Origin: CAKMZU01 sp965248335
GTDB lineage: Bacteria > Pseudomonadota > Gammaproteobacteria > Pseudomonadales > DT-91
DNA length: 64,000 nt
NCBI GenBank assembly: GCA_965248335.1
Contig: CBDFIY010000003.1
Span: forward strand, 744,001 to 808,000
Reading direction: 5' to 3'
Part shown: positions 1-8,717 of the stretch, piece by piece
How positions within the stretch are numbered: the stretch's first letter is position 1
How the letters are laid out: each line of letters starts with the position of its first letter
The notes under the pieces: model-generated
What the model was told of the DNA's origin: nothing
What the model saw: only the letters and a program-made list of their open reading frames with translations
The model's database searches: none
Position numbers and translations under genes: made by a program

Positions 1-693
1 GATGTTGATCGTTCGAAATTTGGTGAGACAGAAGAAATAAGGAAGGAAGCTTTAGATCAGCTAGAATTCTTAACGCCGATTGCCAAAGCGTTCTGTACAG
101 AGTTGGGTGTGGAGGCGGCTAATTTAGGTATGCAGGTTTTCGGCGGTCACGGTTATATCCATGAGCATGGTATGGAGCAGATTGCGCGTGATGTTAAAAT
201 AGCAACGCTATATGAGGGTACAACAGGTATTCAGGCGCTTGATTTGATTGGCCGAAAAGTTATGGGGTCGGGCGGTGAGCTGTTAAGAAAATACACGAAA
301 CAAATCCACAAGTTTTGTATTATTGAATCACAGGATGAAAAGCTTACAGGTTATAAGCAGACGTTAATTGAGCACAATAAACTTTGGGGAGATTTAACGG
401 TTGAGTTAGGCACTAAAGCCGGTGAAAACGTTGATGAACTGGGTGCAGCATCTGTTGATTTCCTTATGTTTGGTGGTTATGTAGCACTGGGCTTTACTTG
501 GGCAAAAATTGCAGCAATAGCGCTCGGTAAAATTGAAGAAGGCGTAGAAAATAAAGCATTTTACGAGGCAAAGTTAGTCTCTGCTCAGTTTTATTTTGAT
601 CGTATTTTACCAAGAGCGAAGGCACATTTTGCTGCAGCAAGTGCGGGTGCTGAATCGATGATGGCATTGGATGAGGCATCATTCGCATTCTAA
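1..693 (+). CDS. Acyl-CoA dehydrogenase, C-terminal part (cut by window edge)
   Basis: The reading frame is open from base 1, so only the last 230 codons of a larger gene are present. Acyl-CoA dehydrogenases oxidise an acyl-CoA to the 2-enoyl-CoA with FAD. The visible part has the family's QVFGGHGYIHEHG segment and the YEGTTGIQALDLIGRKV segment that packs near the flavin. Behind it lies a helical extension of the kind found in long bacterial fatty acyl-CoA dehydrogenases with an additional C-terminal domain. Substrate chain length cannot be read from this fragment. The next gene starts 165 bases downstream without an obvious terminator between them. Confidence 0.9.
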   Translation, partial: DVDRSKFGETEEIRKEALDQLEFLTPIAKAFCTELGVEAANLGMQVFGGHGYIHEHGMEQIARDVKIATLYEGTTGIQALDLIGRKVMGSGGELLRKYTKQIHKFCIIESQDEKLTGYKQTLIEHNKLWGDLTVELGTKAGENVDELGAASVDFLMFGGYVALGFTWAKIAAIALGKIEEGVENKAFYEAKLVSAQFYFDRILPRAKAHFAAASAGAESMMALDEASFAF

Positions 694-857
694 TTCCCCA
701 TTTTAATATAGTAGGTTGTTGTCTATAATGGGATTAAAAGGTGGCCTTATGCAGAGTAAGTGCCGCCTTAGATGCAGACAGGTATAGGTGGATGTCGGTT
801 TTTTCTGCTTATGATGTGGTATACGGAAACCTCGCTCCTGCGAGTAAAGAGTAGAAT

Positions 858-1058
858 GTGTCGCTCAATCAAACAGAGAATCGGCAGCTATCCAAAGATG
901 ATCTTGATAGGGTGAATGCCTATTTAAATTCACCTCTGCATCAAGTGACGAGAAAGCCTTTTCGTCCATTTAATTTTGTTTTGCTAACTTTTGGATCGGT
1001 AACAGGGCTTTTTCTGTTGGCATGGATTGTCGTTAAAGCATCAGGTATTGAACTTTAG
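858..1058 (+). CDS. DUF3094 family small membrane protein
   Basis: A 66-residue protein with a polar N-terminal half and one hydrophobic segment at about residues 39-62. The middle VTRKPFRPFNFVLL resembles the conserved RKPFRP motif of DUF3094, a family of short single-pass proteins of unknown function found in Pseudomonas-like gammaproteobacteria. The start is GTG; the ATG two bases earlier is in another frame. It lies 50 bases upstream of the NADH dehydrogenase gene, so the two may be co-transcribed. Confidence 0.7.
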   Translation: MSLNQTENRQLSKDDLDRVNAYLNSPLHQVTRKPFRPFNFVLLTFGSVTGLFLLAWIVVKASGIEL

Positions 1059-1108
1059 TCATTACTCGGTGGTCAATGTTTAGTTTTTGTCCTTTTCTGG
1101 AAAAATAA

Positions 1109-2401
1109 ATGCAACGAATAGTCATAGTGGGCGGTGGTGCGGGTGGTGCTGAACTTGCTACCTTTCTTGGGAATAATCTAGGGAAAAAGAAATTAGCAGA
1201 AATCGTTTTGATTGATGCCAATAGAACTCACTTTTGGAAGCCACGGTTGCATGAGGTGGCGGCTGGGGTTATGGATGCCGAGGCCGATGAATTGGATTAC
1301 ATGGTGCACTCTATGCATCATCATTTCACGTTCAAACTCGGGCGTATGCAGAGTGTAGATAGAGATAAAAAAGTTGTCAAACTTGCACCGTTTATTGATG
1401 ATGGGCAAGAAGTGCTTTCTGCGCGTGATGTCGTTTATGATTATTTGGTGGTTGCGGTGGGTAGTCAGACGAATGATTTTGGCACCAAGGGTGCGAGTGA
1501 GCACTGTATATTTTTAGATCGACGCGAAGCAGCAGAAACCTTTCACCATCAATTTCTTAATGTTTACCTGAAGGCATCACAATTACCAAAAGATGCAAAT
1601 AATCATTTTAATATTGCCATCGTTGGGGCCGGTGCTACAGGTGTTGAGCTTGCAGCAGAATTGAATCATGCTGCGCATCAATTAGTTCATTATGGCTTTG
1701 ACGGCATTAAGCCAGAAAATGTCTCTATTACGATTATTGAGGCAACTGATCGTGTGATGCCGGCATTATCTGAACGAGCTTCTATAGCCATTCGCCGACA
1801 ACTTGGTAAGCTTAATATCAAAGTATTGACGCAAGAGATGGTGACAGAAGTAACCGATGAAGCATTTCATACAGCCAGTGGGAAGACAATAAATGCCAGT
1901 CTTAAGGTTTGGTCTGCGGGGGTCAAGGGACCTGATTTTCTTCAAGGTATTGCTGGGCTTGAGACAACACGATCTAATCAGTTAATTGTAAAGCCAACAT
2001 TGCAAACAACGCTCGATGATAGCATTTATGCCATGGGAGATTGTTCTAGCTGCGTATTGGAGGGTTCAGAGCGACCTTTACCGCCGAGAGCGCAGGTGGC
2101 AGGCCAGCAGGCACAGTTTTTGGCACGTCATTTTAAAGCACTACTTGCGGGTAAATCATTAAAGCCCTTTGTTTATAAAGATAAAGGCTCGCTTGTTTCT
2201 TTGTCTACAGGCGGAACGGTAGGTAATTTGATGGGCAACCTCAGCAAAGACTTTACCTTTGAAGGGAAAATTGCGCGGTTTGCTTATATCAGCCTGTATC
2301 GTTTACACCAAAAAACGCTACATGGGTTCTTCACGACCTTGTTACTCATCATTAAAGATGGCATTGCGAAAAAGACCGGTGCCAAGATTAAAGTGCACTA
2401 A
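1109..2401 (+). CDS. ndh: Type II NADH:quinone oxidoreductase
   Basis: A 430-residue flavoprotein, normal length for NDH-2, the single-subunit non-proton-pumping NADH dehydrogenase bound to the inner face of the inner membrane. The FAD-binding GGGAGGAEL lies at residues 8-16 and a second dinucleotide motif, VGAGATGVELAAEL, near residue 171 should bind NADH. The IYAMGDCSS segment near residue 307 is the typical second FAD contact. The C-terminal region is amphipathic with several Leu/Ile-rich stretches, as expected for peripheral membrane attachment. An ERIC-like repeat lies 45 bases downstream. Confidence 0.9.
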   Translation: MQRIVIVGGGAGGAELATFLGNNLGKKKLAEIVLIDANRTHFWKPRLHEVAAGVMDAEADELDYMVHSMHHHFTFKLGRMQSVDRDKKVVKLAPFIDDGQEVLSARDVVYDYLVVAVGSQTNDFGTKGASEHCIFLDRREAAETFHHQFLNVYLKASQLPKDANNHFNIAIVGAGATGVELAAELNHAAHQLVHYGFDGIKPENVSITIIEATDRVMPALSERASIAIRRQLGKLNIKVLTQEMVTEVTDEAFHTASGKTINASLKVWSAGVKGPDFLQGIAGLETTRSNQLIVKPTLQTTLDDSIYAMGDCSSCVLEGSERPLPPRAQVAGQQAQFLARHFKALLAGKSLKPFVYKDKGSLVSLSTGGTVGNLMGNLSKDFTFEGKIARFAYISLYRLHQKTLHGFFTTLLLIIKDGIAKKTGAKIKVH

Positions 2402-2446
2402 TTTCCGGAGGAAAATTAAGTGATACTTTGCTTAGTTGGTCGGGTT

Positions 2447-2574
2447 TATATCCGTCGGAATTGGAGATGCAAGAAGGCGGCAAGCGAGCGAATCCCCATG
2501 AGCTTACAGCCCGTAAGTGATTGGGGTGAGCGAGCGCGGCCAACGCCCTTGCAACTTCAAGGGTGATCGGTATA
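2447..2574 (+). repeat. ERIC-like palindromic repeat, copy A
   Basis: A 128-bp imperfect palindrome with TATA at both ends. The core reads GCGAATCCCCATGAGCTTAC, then GTAAGTGATTGGGGTGAGCG, so the two arms can pair around a short loop. These arms match the well-known central part of the enterobacterial ERIC repeat (targets of primers ERIC1R and ERIC2) at about nine positions in ten. The copy fills much of the 329-base gap between ndh and trpF; apart from it I see no gene or clear signal there. The same element recurs at 37482, 42902, 44333, 45604 and 60516. Confidence 0.85.
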
Positions 2575-2730
2575 TATGATGATTTATCTTGCCGTAGCAA
2601 GCAGATAAGGCCCTTTTTGATCGTTGCTTCTTAGGTCTTAGCGTGTAAAAAAGCGGTTTGATGGAGAGACAGGTGGTTGCGGGTTCTGCTAGAATGCATC
2701 ACTTAATGAGTACAAGGCACCCCCTCAAGA

Positions 2731-3360
2731 ATGCATCCTTCGCCTCGAGTAAAAATCTGTGGATTAACCTCCGTTGAGCAAGCGCTAGCGGTAGCTGCTG
2801 CAGGTGCTGATGCGATCGGTTTGGTTTTTTATGCCAAGAGCCTGCGGTATGTTACACCTTCATTGGCCGCAGATATTTCCCAGTCTTTGCCCCCTTTTAT
2901 TCAGAAAGTCGGTTTGTTTGTAAACGAAAGTGCGAGCGTTATTTACACGTTGCTTGATAACGTTTACCTCGATGTCTTGCAGTTTCATGGTGAAGAGTCA
3001 GCCGATTTTTGTCGCCAATTTAAAAAACCTTATATCAAAACATTGCACGTGTCAGCGTCGGTTAATCTTGAGAAGGCTATGAACTTGTATCCGGATGCGT
3101 CTGCCTTTTTGCTCGATGTTTTTGATAAGAAAGCATATGGGGGTACAGGTCGTACTTTTAATTGGAACTTATTCCCAGAGAAGTCGACCAAACCTTTAAT
3201 CCTTGCTGGTGGTTTAAGCCCAGTAAATGTGGTGGATGCAATAAACAAGTGCCAGCCTTATGCCGTAGATACCAGTTCAGGGGTGGAAATTACTCCTGGA
3301 GATAAATCGTTAAAGCTTGTTCAGCAATTTGTTGAGCAAGTAAAAAGTGGAAAACAGTAG
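2731..3360 (+). CDS. trpF: Phosphoribosylanthranilate isomerase
   Basis: A 209-residue single-domain TIM barrel, the expected size. It isomerises N-(5-phosphoribosyl)anthranilate to the 1-carboxyphenylamino-ribulose phosphate in tryptophan synthesis. The N-terminal KICGLTSVEQAL contains the catalytic Cys (residue 10), LLDVFD provides the catalytic Asp, and ILAGGLSPVNV and VDTSSGVE form the phosphate-binding loops. trpB follows three bases after its stop, so trpF-trpB-trpA form one unit, separate from other trp genes, as in Pseudomonas relatives. No leader peptide or attenuator is visible upstream. Confidence 0.95.
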   Translation: MHPSPRVKICGLTSVEQALAVAAAGADAIGLVFYAKSLRYVTPSLAADISQSLPPFIQKVGLFVNESASVIYTLLDNVYLDVLQFHGEESADFCRQFKKPYIKTLHVSASVNLEKAMNLYPDASAFLLDVFDKKAYGGTGRTFNWNLFPEKSTKPLILAGGLSPVNVVDAINKCQPYAVDTSSGVEITPGDKSLKLVQQFVEQVKSGKQ

Positions 3361-3363
3361 ATA

Positions 3364-4572
3364 ATGGCCGATACAGATTACAGTAGCTTCCCTGATGAGT
3401 ATGGCCATTTTGGTCAGTTTGGTGGGCGTTTTGTTGCAGAAACGTTAATTTCTCCTTTAGATGAGTTATCTACAGCTTATGAGGAATTAAAGAATGACCC
3501 TGCTTTTCAAGCGGCGTTTGATGAAGACTTAGCCCATTATGTGGGTAGACCGAGTCCGCTCTACTATGCCAAACGCTGGAGTAATACGATTGGTGGCGCA
3601 AAAATTTATTTGAAACGTGAAGACTTGAATCATACCGGGGCGCACAAGGTAAACAATACTATTGGTCAGGCATTATTGGCTTCGGCTATGGGGAAAAAAC
3701 GCATCATCGCTGAAACCGGCGCAGGTCAGCACGGCGTAGCGACAGCCACCGTCGCTGCAAGGCTGGGGCTTGAATGTGTCGTTTTTATGGGGGCAGAAGA
3801 TATCCAACGTCAATCACTCAATGTGTACCGTATGAAACTTTTAGGTGCTGAGGTTGTTTCGGTTACTTCTGGTACTCAAACCTTGAAAGATGCCATGAAC
3901 GAGGCGATGCGTGATTGGGTAACTAATGTCGATGATACGTTTTATATCATTGGTACGGTGGCAGGCCCTCACCCTTACCCTATGTTGGTCAGAGATTTTC
4001 AGTCGGTAATTGGCCGAGAAGCACGCGCGCAGTCGCTTGAAATGACAAATCGCTTACCCGACGCACTCGTTGCTTGCGTCGGTGGCGGCTCAAATGCGAT
4101 AGGTTTATTTTACGAATTTCTTGAAGATAATGATGTCGCTATGTACGGTGTTGAAGCCGGTGGTTTAGGTGTTGATACAGATAAGCATGCAGCACCCATC
4201 ACGAAAGGTCGCCCCGGTGTTCTACATGGTAACCGTACATACCTGATGGAAGACGAAAATGGACAAATCCAAGGTACGCATTCAATCTCAGCGGGCCTTG
4301 ATTACCCAGGTGTTGGCCCTGAGCATTCGTGGCTTAATGACTTAGGGCGGGTGAATTATGTGGATGCGACGGATGAGGAAGCATTGGAAGCTTTTCATGA
4401 GCTGACTCAGATTGAAGGGATTATTCCGGCACTTGAATCAAGCCATGCATTGGCCTACGCCAAGAAGCTCGCTAAACGGTTAGGTAAAGATAAAATGATT
4501 ATCGTGAATTTATCAGGTCGTGGCGATAAAGATATTCATACCGTAGCTCAACTAGATGGCGTCACGCTGTAG
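3364..4572 (+). CDS. trpB: Tryptophan synthase beta chain
   Basis: A 402-residue PLP enzyme that joins indole with L-serine to give tryptophan; it works as an alpha2beta2 complex with TrpA, the next gene. The PLP lysine is in HTGAHKVNNT at about residue 95, and the glycine-rich GGGSNAIG near residue 240 binds the cofactor phosphate. The N-terminus GHFGQFGGRFVAETL is typical of the beta-1 type. Only eight bases separate it from trpA, in keeping with translational coupling. Confidence 0.97.
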   Translation: MADTDYSSFPDEYGHFGQFGGRFVAETLISPLDELSTAYEELKNDPAFQAAFDEDLAHYVGRPSPLYYAKRWSNTIGGAKIYLKREDLNHTGAHKVNNTIGQALLASAMGKKRIIAETGAGQHGVATATVAARLGLECVVFMGAEDIQRQSLNVYRMKLLGAEVVSVTSGTQTLKDAMNEAMRDWVTNVDDTFYIIGTVAGPHPYPMLVRDFQSVIGREARAQSLEMTNRLPDALVACVGGGSNAIGLFYEFLEDNDVAMYGVEAGGLGVDTDKHAAPITKGRPGVLHGNRTYLMEDENGQIQGTHSISAGLDYPGVGPEHSWLNDLGRVNYVDATDEEALEAFHELTQIEGIIPALESSHALAYAKKLAKRLGKDKMIIVNLSGRGDKDIHTVAQLDGVTL

Positions 4573-4580
4573 GGGTTTTT

Positions 4581-5384
4581 ATGAGTCGATTAGCACAGTG
4601 TTTTGAAACCTTACAAGCGCAGAATAAAAAAGCGTTGATTCCTTATTTTGTTGCAGGGGATCCATCGATTGAAACGACATTGGCTTTAATGCATAAAACA
4701 GTTGAGGCAGGCGCGAATATTTTAGAAATTGGCGTACCTTTTTCTGACCCTATGGCAGAAGGCCCTGTTATCCAGCTCGCACATGAAAGAGCGCTCATTC
4801 ATCATGTTTCCCTGACGGATACGCTGAACTTAGTTGGGCAATTTCGGGAGAATGATGCAACCACGCCGGTTGTTTTGATGGGCTATTCAAACCCTGTTGA
4901 AGCAATGGGCTATGAAACTTTTGCGCGGTTAGCCGTGGATAAAGGGGTTGATGCGATCTTGTTGGTTGATATGCCGCCTGAAGAATCATCTGCGTTGCAA
5001 CAACTACTTAAAACGCAGGGCGTTGATATGATATTTTTGATTGCGCCAACAACTCCGGAGGCACGGATTCAGGCGATTTGTGAGCACGCCTCGGGTTATC
5101 TTTATTATGTCTCTCTGAAAGGGGTTACCGGCGCTGGTCATTTTGATATAGAATCGGTTAAACAAAAACTTTCGCTTATTGGTAAGTATACCAATTTGCC
5201 TATCAGTGTTGGCTTTGGCATTAAAGATCCTGAGTCCGCATCCTTAGTTGCCGAGGTGGCTGATGGTGTGGTTGTAGGCAGTGCCGTCGTTAAATTGATC
5301 GATCAAGGTGAATCAGAGTCCAGTATTCTAGGCCTCGTTGAAGCATTTATTGGATCGTTGCGGCAAGCCGTGGATAACGTGTAA
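4581..5384 (+). CDS. trpA: Tryptophan synthase alpha chain
   Basis: A 267-residue TIM barrel that cleaves indole-3-glycerol phosphate and passes indole to TrpB. The catalytic Glu lies in ILEIGVPFSDP at about residue 49 and the catalytic Asp is the one in FSDP. The substrate phosphate loop is GFGIKDPESA. The length and all key segments are normal. accD starts 15 bases after its stop, which places malonyl-CoA synthesis directly behind tryptophan synthesis. Confidence 0.96.
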   Translation: MSRLAQCFETLQAQNKKALIPYFVAGDPSIETTLALMHKTVEAGANILEIGVPFSDPMAEGPVIQLAHERALIHHVSLTDTLNLVGQFRENDATTPVVLMGYSNPVEAMGYETFARLAVDKGVDAILLVDMPPEESSALQQLLKTQGVDMIFLIAPTTPEARIQAICEHASGYLYYVSLKGVTGAGHFDIESVKQKLSLIGKYTNLPISVGFGIKDPESASLVAEVADGVVVGSAVVKLIDQGESESSILGLVEAFIGSLRQAVDNV

Positions 5385-5399
5385 TATTAAGGATAAAGA

Positions 5400-6299
5400 A
5401 TGAGTTGGGTCGATAAAATTTTACCGACAATCCGAAGAGATCAAGCAAAGGAGAGAGCAGGTGCTTCTCAAGTGCCTGAGGGGCTTTGGAAAAAATGTTC
5501 GAAGTGTGATAGCGTTCTCTATAAGCCGGAGTTGGATAAGTCTCTCCATGTCTGCCCGAAATGTGAGTATCATATGCGTATTGGTGCCAGAAAACGTATT
5601 GATGTATTCCTTGATAGTGATAACCGTACCGAAATCTGTACGGACGTTGAAGCCGTCGATCGCCTGAAATTTAAAGACCTAAAGAAATATAAAGACAGGC
5701 TTACGCATGCCAGAGAAGCCACTGGTGAAAAAGATGCGCTTATTGCCTTTGAAGGCGAAGTACAAGGTATGCCGCTGATTGTTGTTGCTTTTGAATTTGC
5801 CTTTCATGGCGGCTCAATGGGGTATGCCGTGGGCGAGAAATTTACACGTGCTGCGAATGTAGCGCTTGAGAGGAATATTCCTTTTGTGTGCTTTTCTGCC
5901 TCAGGGGGCGCACGTATGCAGGAGGCACTTATTTCGCTTATGCAAATGGCGAAAACAAGTGCTGTTATTGAACGATTAAAATCGCGCAGTATCCCTTATG
6001 TTTCCGTGATGACAGATCCTGTATATGGTGGTGTTTCAGCCAGCTTGGCGCTTTTGGGCGATTTAAATGTGGCAGAGCCTGGTGCAAGAATGGGCTTTGC
6101 AGGGCCAAATATTATTGAGCAAACGATTCGTCAAACATTGCCTAAGGGCTTTCAGCGTAGTGAGTTTTTGTTAGCACACGGCGCGATCGATATGATTGTT
6201 CACCGTAAAGATATGCGTAATACCTTAGCAAGTTTATTGGCAAAAATGACTAATAAGACGTTAGGTTTTACGGAAGAGGCTGCTATAAAGCCAAATTAA
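5400..6299 (+). CDS. accD: Acetyl-CoA carboxylase carboxyltransferase, beta subunit
   Basis: A 299-residue subunit of the AccA-AccD carboxyltransferase, which moves the carboxyl group from carboxybiotin to acetyl-CoA to form malonyl-CoA. A four-cysteine zinc ribbon lies near residues 33-55 (CSKC and CPKC pairs). The crotonase-like core with FSASGGARMQEA follows. A well-placed AAGGAT ribosome binding site precedes the ATG. The stop TAA overlaps the folC start by one base, so the two genes are translationally coupled. Confidence 0.96.
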   Translation: MSWVDKILPTIRRDQAKERAGASQVPEGLWKKCSKCDSVLYKPELDKSLHVCPKCEYHMRIGARKRIDVFLDSDNRTEICTDVEAVDRLKFKDLKKYKDRLTHAREATGEKDALIAFEGEVQGMPLIVVAFEFAFHGGSMGYAVGEKFTRAANVALERNIPFVCFSASGGARMQEALISLMQMAKTSAVIERLKSRSIPYVSVMTDPVYGGVSASLALLGDLNVAEPGARMGFAGPNIIEQTIRQTLPKGFQRSEFLLAHGAIDMIVHRKDMRNTLASLLAKMTNKTLGFTEEAAIKPN

Positions 6300-7573
6300 T
6301 GCCTCATTTTACTCGACTTTCTGATTGGTTTGATTGGCTGGATGATCCTGCGTCACAGAGTAGGAGTAGTCTCGATAAGGTCAAAGTATTGAGTGAAAAA
6401 CTTAATGCTTTCCCGTCGAATAGTCAGGTAATTACAGTAACAGGCACTAATGGGAAGGGCAGCTTCGTTGAGGTCGCTACACAGTTGCTTCTGGCAAAAG
6501 GGTTTTCTGTTGGTAGCTATACCTCTCCCCACCTCGAGAGATATAACGAACGCATAGCGCTTAACGGTAAGCCCGTTGATGATGGCGTATTGTTAGACGC
6601 ATTTAACCAAGTGAGTGCAGTGGCAGATGTCGAAGGTGTTGGATTGCATTTTTTTGAATTCCTAACGCTTGCTGCCTTTGTTATTTTTAAACAGCATTAT
6701 TGTGATTTCTGGGTACTTGAAGTAGGTATTGGCGGCCGGTTAGACCCTGTTAATGCCTTGCCGGCAGATATCGGTGTAGTAACCTCCATTGGTCTTGATC
6801 ATCATGCGTATTTGGGGGATACCCGCGAGGCAGTTGCTACTGAAAAATGCGGTATATTGCGTGATCACTCGCAACTCATTTCTGCTGAAGTAGATCCGCC
6901 TGAAGCGCTGAAATTAGCATTTATTACACACAAAAACCTCCAAATCGAAAAAGACTATACCGTTTATTTTGATGAAACATGGATTTTCACCGATAAACTA
7001 TCGAATTGTGTCGTAGAATTGCCGGATAATGGTTTATCTCCTTTTAGTCAAGCAGCAGCTATTATGATGGTCTATCATGCTTTAGATCTTACGCTCGATA
7101 GGCATGCGCTTATTTCTATTCTTGACAAGTGTTCATTACCCGGGCGATTTCAGCGGATTGAAAAAAAAGGTATTCGTTACGTGTTGGATGTGACGCACAA
7201 TGTGCAGGCAGCGAATTTTTTGCACCATAGGCTGGCTGAACGAGAGAAATTGGGTAAACGAATAGCTGTTTTTTCGTTTTGCCAAGATAAAGATTATGAA
7301 GGAATTTTAAAGGCTTTAGTGAATGATTTTGATGCGTGGTTTATTGGGTCATTAGCGAGTCAGCGATCACAAGCTTCATCAGTTATTGCTGCAAGTTTGC
7401 ATGGTTTAGGTGAGCATATGATCAGTGTCAGTAAAAATATGCGACAAGCTATGGCTAGAGCTGAACAGCTTGTAAAAGAAGACGACGAAATTGTGGTTTT
7501 TGGCTCTTTTTTAGCTGTCGCGGATGTGTTACCGAAATTAAAAAAATCAATAGTAAAAGAAAATAGGGATTAG
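6299..7573 (+). CDS. folC: Bifunctional dihydrofolate synthase / folylpolyglutamate synthase
   Basis: A 424-residue Mur-ligase-type ATP-dependent enzyme that adds L-glutamate to dihydropteroate and then to folates. The P-loop TGTNGKGSFVE is at about residues 48-58 and SYTSPHLERYNERI follows, both typical of FolC. The metal-binding LEVGIGGRLDPVN lies near residue 140, and the C-terminal domain carries the DVTHNVQAA motif. It starts on the last base of accD, the classic accD-folC arrangement. Confidence 0.95.
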   Translation: MPHFTRLSDWFDWLDDPASQSRSSLDKVKVLSEKLNAFPSNSQVITVTGTNGKGSFVEVATQLLLAKGFSVGSYTSPHLERYNERIALNGKPVDDGVLLDAFNQVSAVADVEGVGLHFFEFLTLAAFVIFKQHYCDFWVLEVGIGGRLDPVNALPADIGVVTSIGLDHHAYLGDTREAVATEKCGILRDHSQLISAEVDPPEALKLAFITHKNLQIEKDYTVYFDETWIFTDKLSNCVVELPDNGLSPFSQAAAIMMVYHALDLTLDRHALISILDKCSLPGRFQRIEKKGIRYVLDVTHNVQAANFLHHRLAEREKLGKRIAVFSFCQDKDYEGILKALVNDFDAWFIGSLASQRSQASSVIAASLHGLGEHMISVSKNMRQAMARAEQLVKEDDEIVVFGSFLAVADVLPKLKKSIVKENRD

Positions 7574-7581
7574 GGCTTTTC

Positions 7582-8172
7582 TTGAGCGATTCACTGTCAA
7601 CAAAGTACCGCGCAGCTGGCGCAATCGTCATATTACTCAGTGTCATGCTTGCATGGGTTTTATTAATGCGATTTGACGAACAAAATGCGCAGCATGTTGT
7701 TTCGCAACCCATTCCCCCAAAAGTAGAGGTGGAAACCTTTGTTATTCCCAAAGCGCCTTTAGATATTGAGCGCAAAATTTCTACGGAAGAGATAGCAGAT
7801 GCTGAACAGCATGACCTGCAATCAGGGCAACCTAATGTAAAAGTGAATGAAGCTGTAACGGATCCAGAAAATACGTTGCGTGCTCAATCACTATTTGCTT
7901 CTGTAAACGACAACAATAATATCAAAGCATGGGTGCTACAGGTAGCGAGTTTCCAAGATAAAAGCAATGCCAAAAAATTACAGGAAACTTTGTTAGAAAA
8001 TGGCTATCCCGCCTATGTTAAAGTATTCACGGTGCACGATGAACTGATTTTTCGCGTATTGGTTGGCCCCAAGTTAAGCTATGAACGTGCGCAGAGCTTA
8101 TCTAAAAAGATCGTCTCCGAGCATCAATTGCGAAGTTTAATTATGGAATATAAACCTGGGTTTTCAGAGTAG
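7582..8172 (+). CDS. SPOR-domain cell division protein, DedD-like
   Basis: A 196-residue protein beginning with TTG. It has one membrane segment at about residues 11-27 (AGAIVILLSVMLAWVLL), a linker of about 75 residues, and a C-terminal SPOR domain from about residue 110 to the end (WVLQVASFQDKSNAKKLQETL, then FRVLVGPKLSYERAQSLSKK). SPOR domains bind denuded peptidoglycan glycan at the division septum. Its position between folC and cvpA is that of dedD in other gammaproteobacteria, which supports the assignment. Confidence 0.85.
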   Translation: MSDSLSTKYRAAGAIVILLSVMLAWVLLMRFDEQNAQHVVSQPIPPKVEVETFVIPKAPLDIERKISTEEIADAEQHDLQSGQPNVKVNEAVTDPENTLRAQSLFASVNDNNNIKAWVLQVASFQDKSNAKKLQETLLENGYPAYVKVFTVHDELIFRVLVGPKLSYERAQSLSKKIVSEHQLRSLIMEYKPGFSE

Positions 8173-8177
8173 TTGTG

Positions 8178-8696
8178 ATGGATAAATTTACTGTCCTTGA
8201 TTGGGTCATTATCGCCATTGTTATTGTTTCGACCTTAATCAGCATCAAACGTGGTTTTTTTAAAGAAGCTTTTTCTTTGGTAACTTGGCTAGCAGCCTTT
8301 GCAATTGGTTTTTTGTTTGCAGATACGCTTGCCACTTATTTAGTCAGTCTGAGCGAATCCCCCTCTGTGCGTAAAATGATTGCTATGGCAATTTTGTTTG
8401 TTATGACGTTAATTGCCGGTGGGTTGATACGTTTGCTTGTTGAACAGCTCATCAGCTTTACTGGGTTAAGTGGTACCGATAGATTATTGGGTATGGTTTT
8501 TGGCGCATTACGTGGCTTGTTGGTTGTTATCGTTGTTTTTATGCTCGCCAAAAAAATCCTTCCTATTGAACAAGAATCTTGGTGGCAGGCATCACAGCTT
8601 GCTCCTCAAGTCATAAAACTTGAAGTATGGACAGTAGAAAAGGCGGCCGTTTTAAAAGATCGCGTTATGCCTCTGCTCCAACAGATAGGCATTTAG
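8178..8696 (+). CDS. cvpA: CvpA family membrane protein
   Basis: About 172 residues with four predicted membrane segments near residues 5-22, 29-46, 64-85 and 100-121. The opening FTVLDWVIIAIVIVSTLISI is typical of CvpA, an inner-membrane protein needed for colicin V export and envelope stress tolerance in other species. The GTG three bases earlier is an alternative start; I prefer the ATG. It precedes purF, the usual cvpA-purF pair. Confidence 0.9.
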   Translation: MDKFTVLDWVIIAIVIVSTLISIKRGFFKEAFSLVTWLAAFAIGFLFADTLATYLVSLSESPSVRKMIAMAILFVMTLIAGGLIRLLVEQLISFTGLSGTDRLLGMVFGALRGLLVVIVVFMLAKKILPIEQESWWQASQLAPQVIKLEVWTVEKAAVLKDRVMPLLQQIGI

Positions 8697-8717
8697 CATA
8701 AAGCGTAAGAGGTTACT

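Noticed and set aside
2575..2730. A trp leader peptide or attenuator before trpF
   Set aside because: No short frame with clustered Trp codons and no terminator/antiterminator pair is visible.
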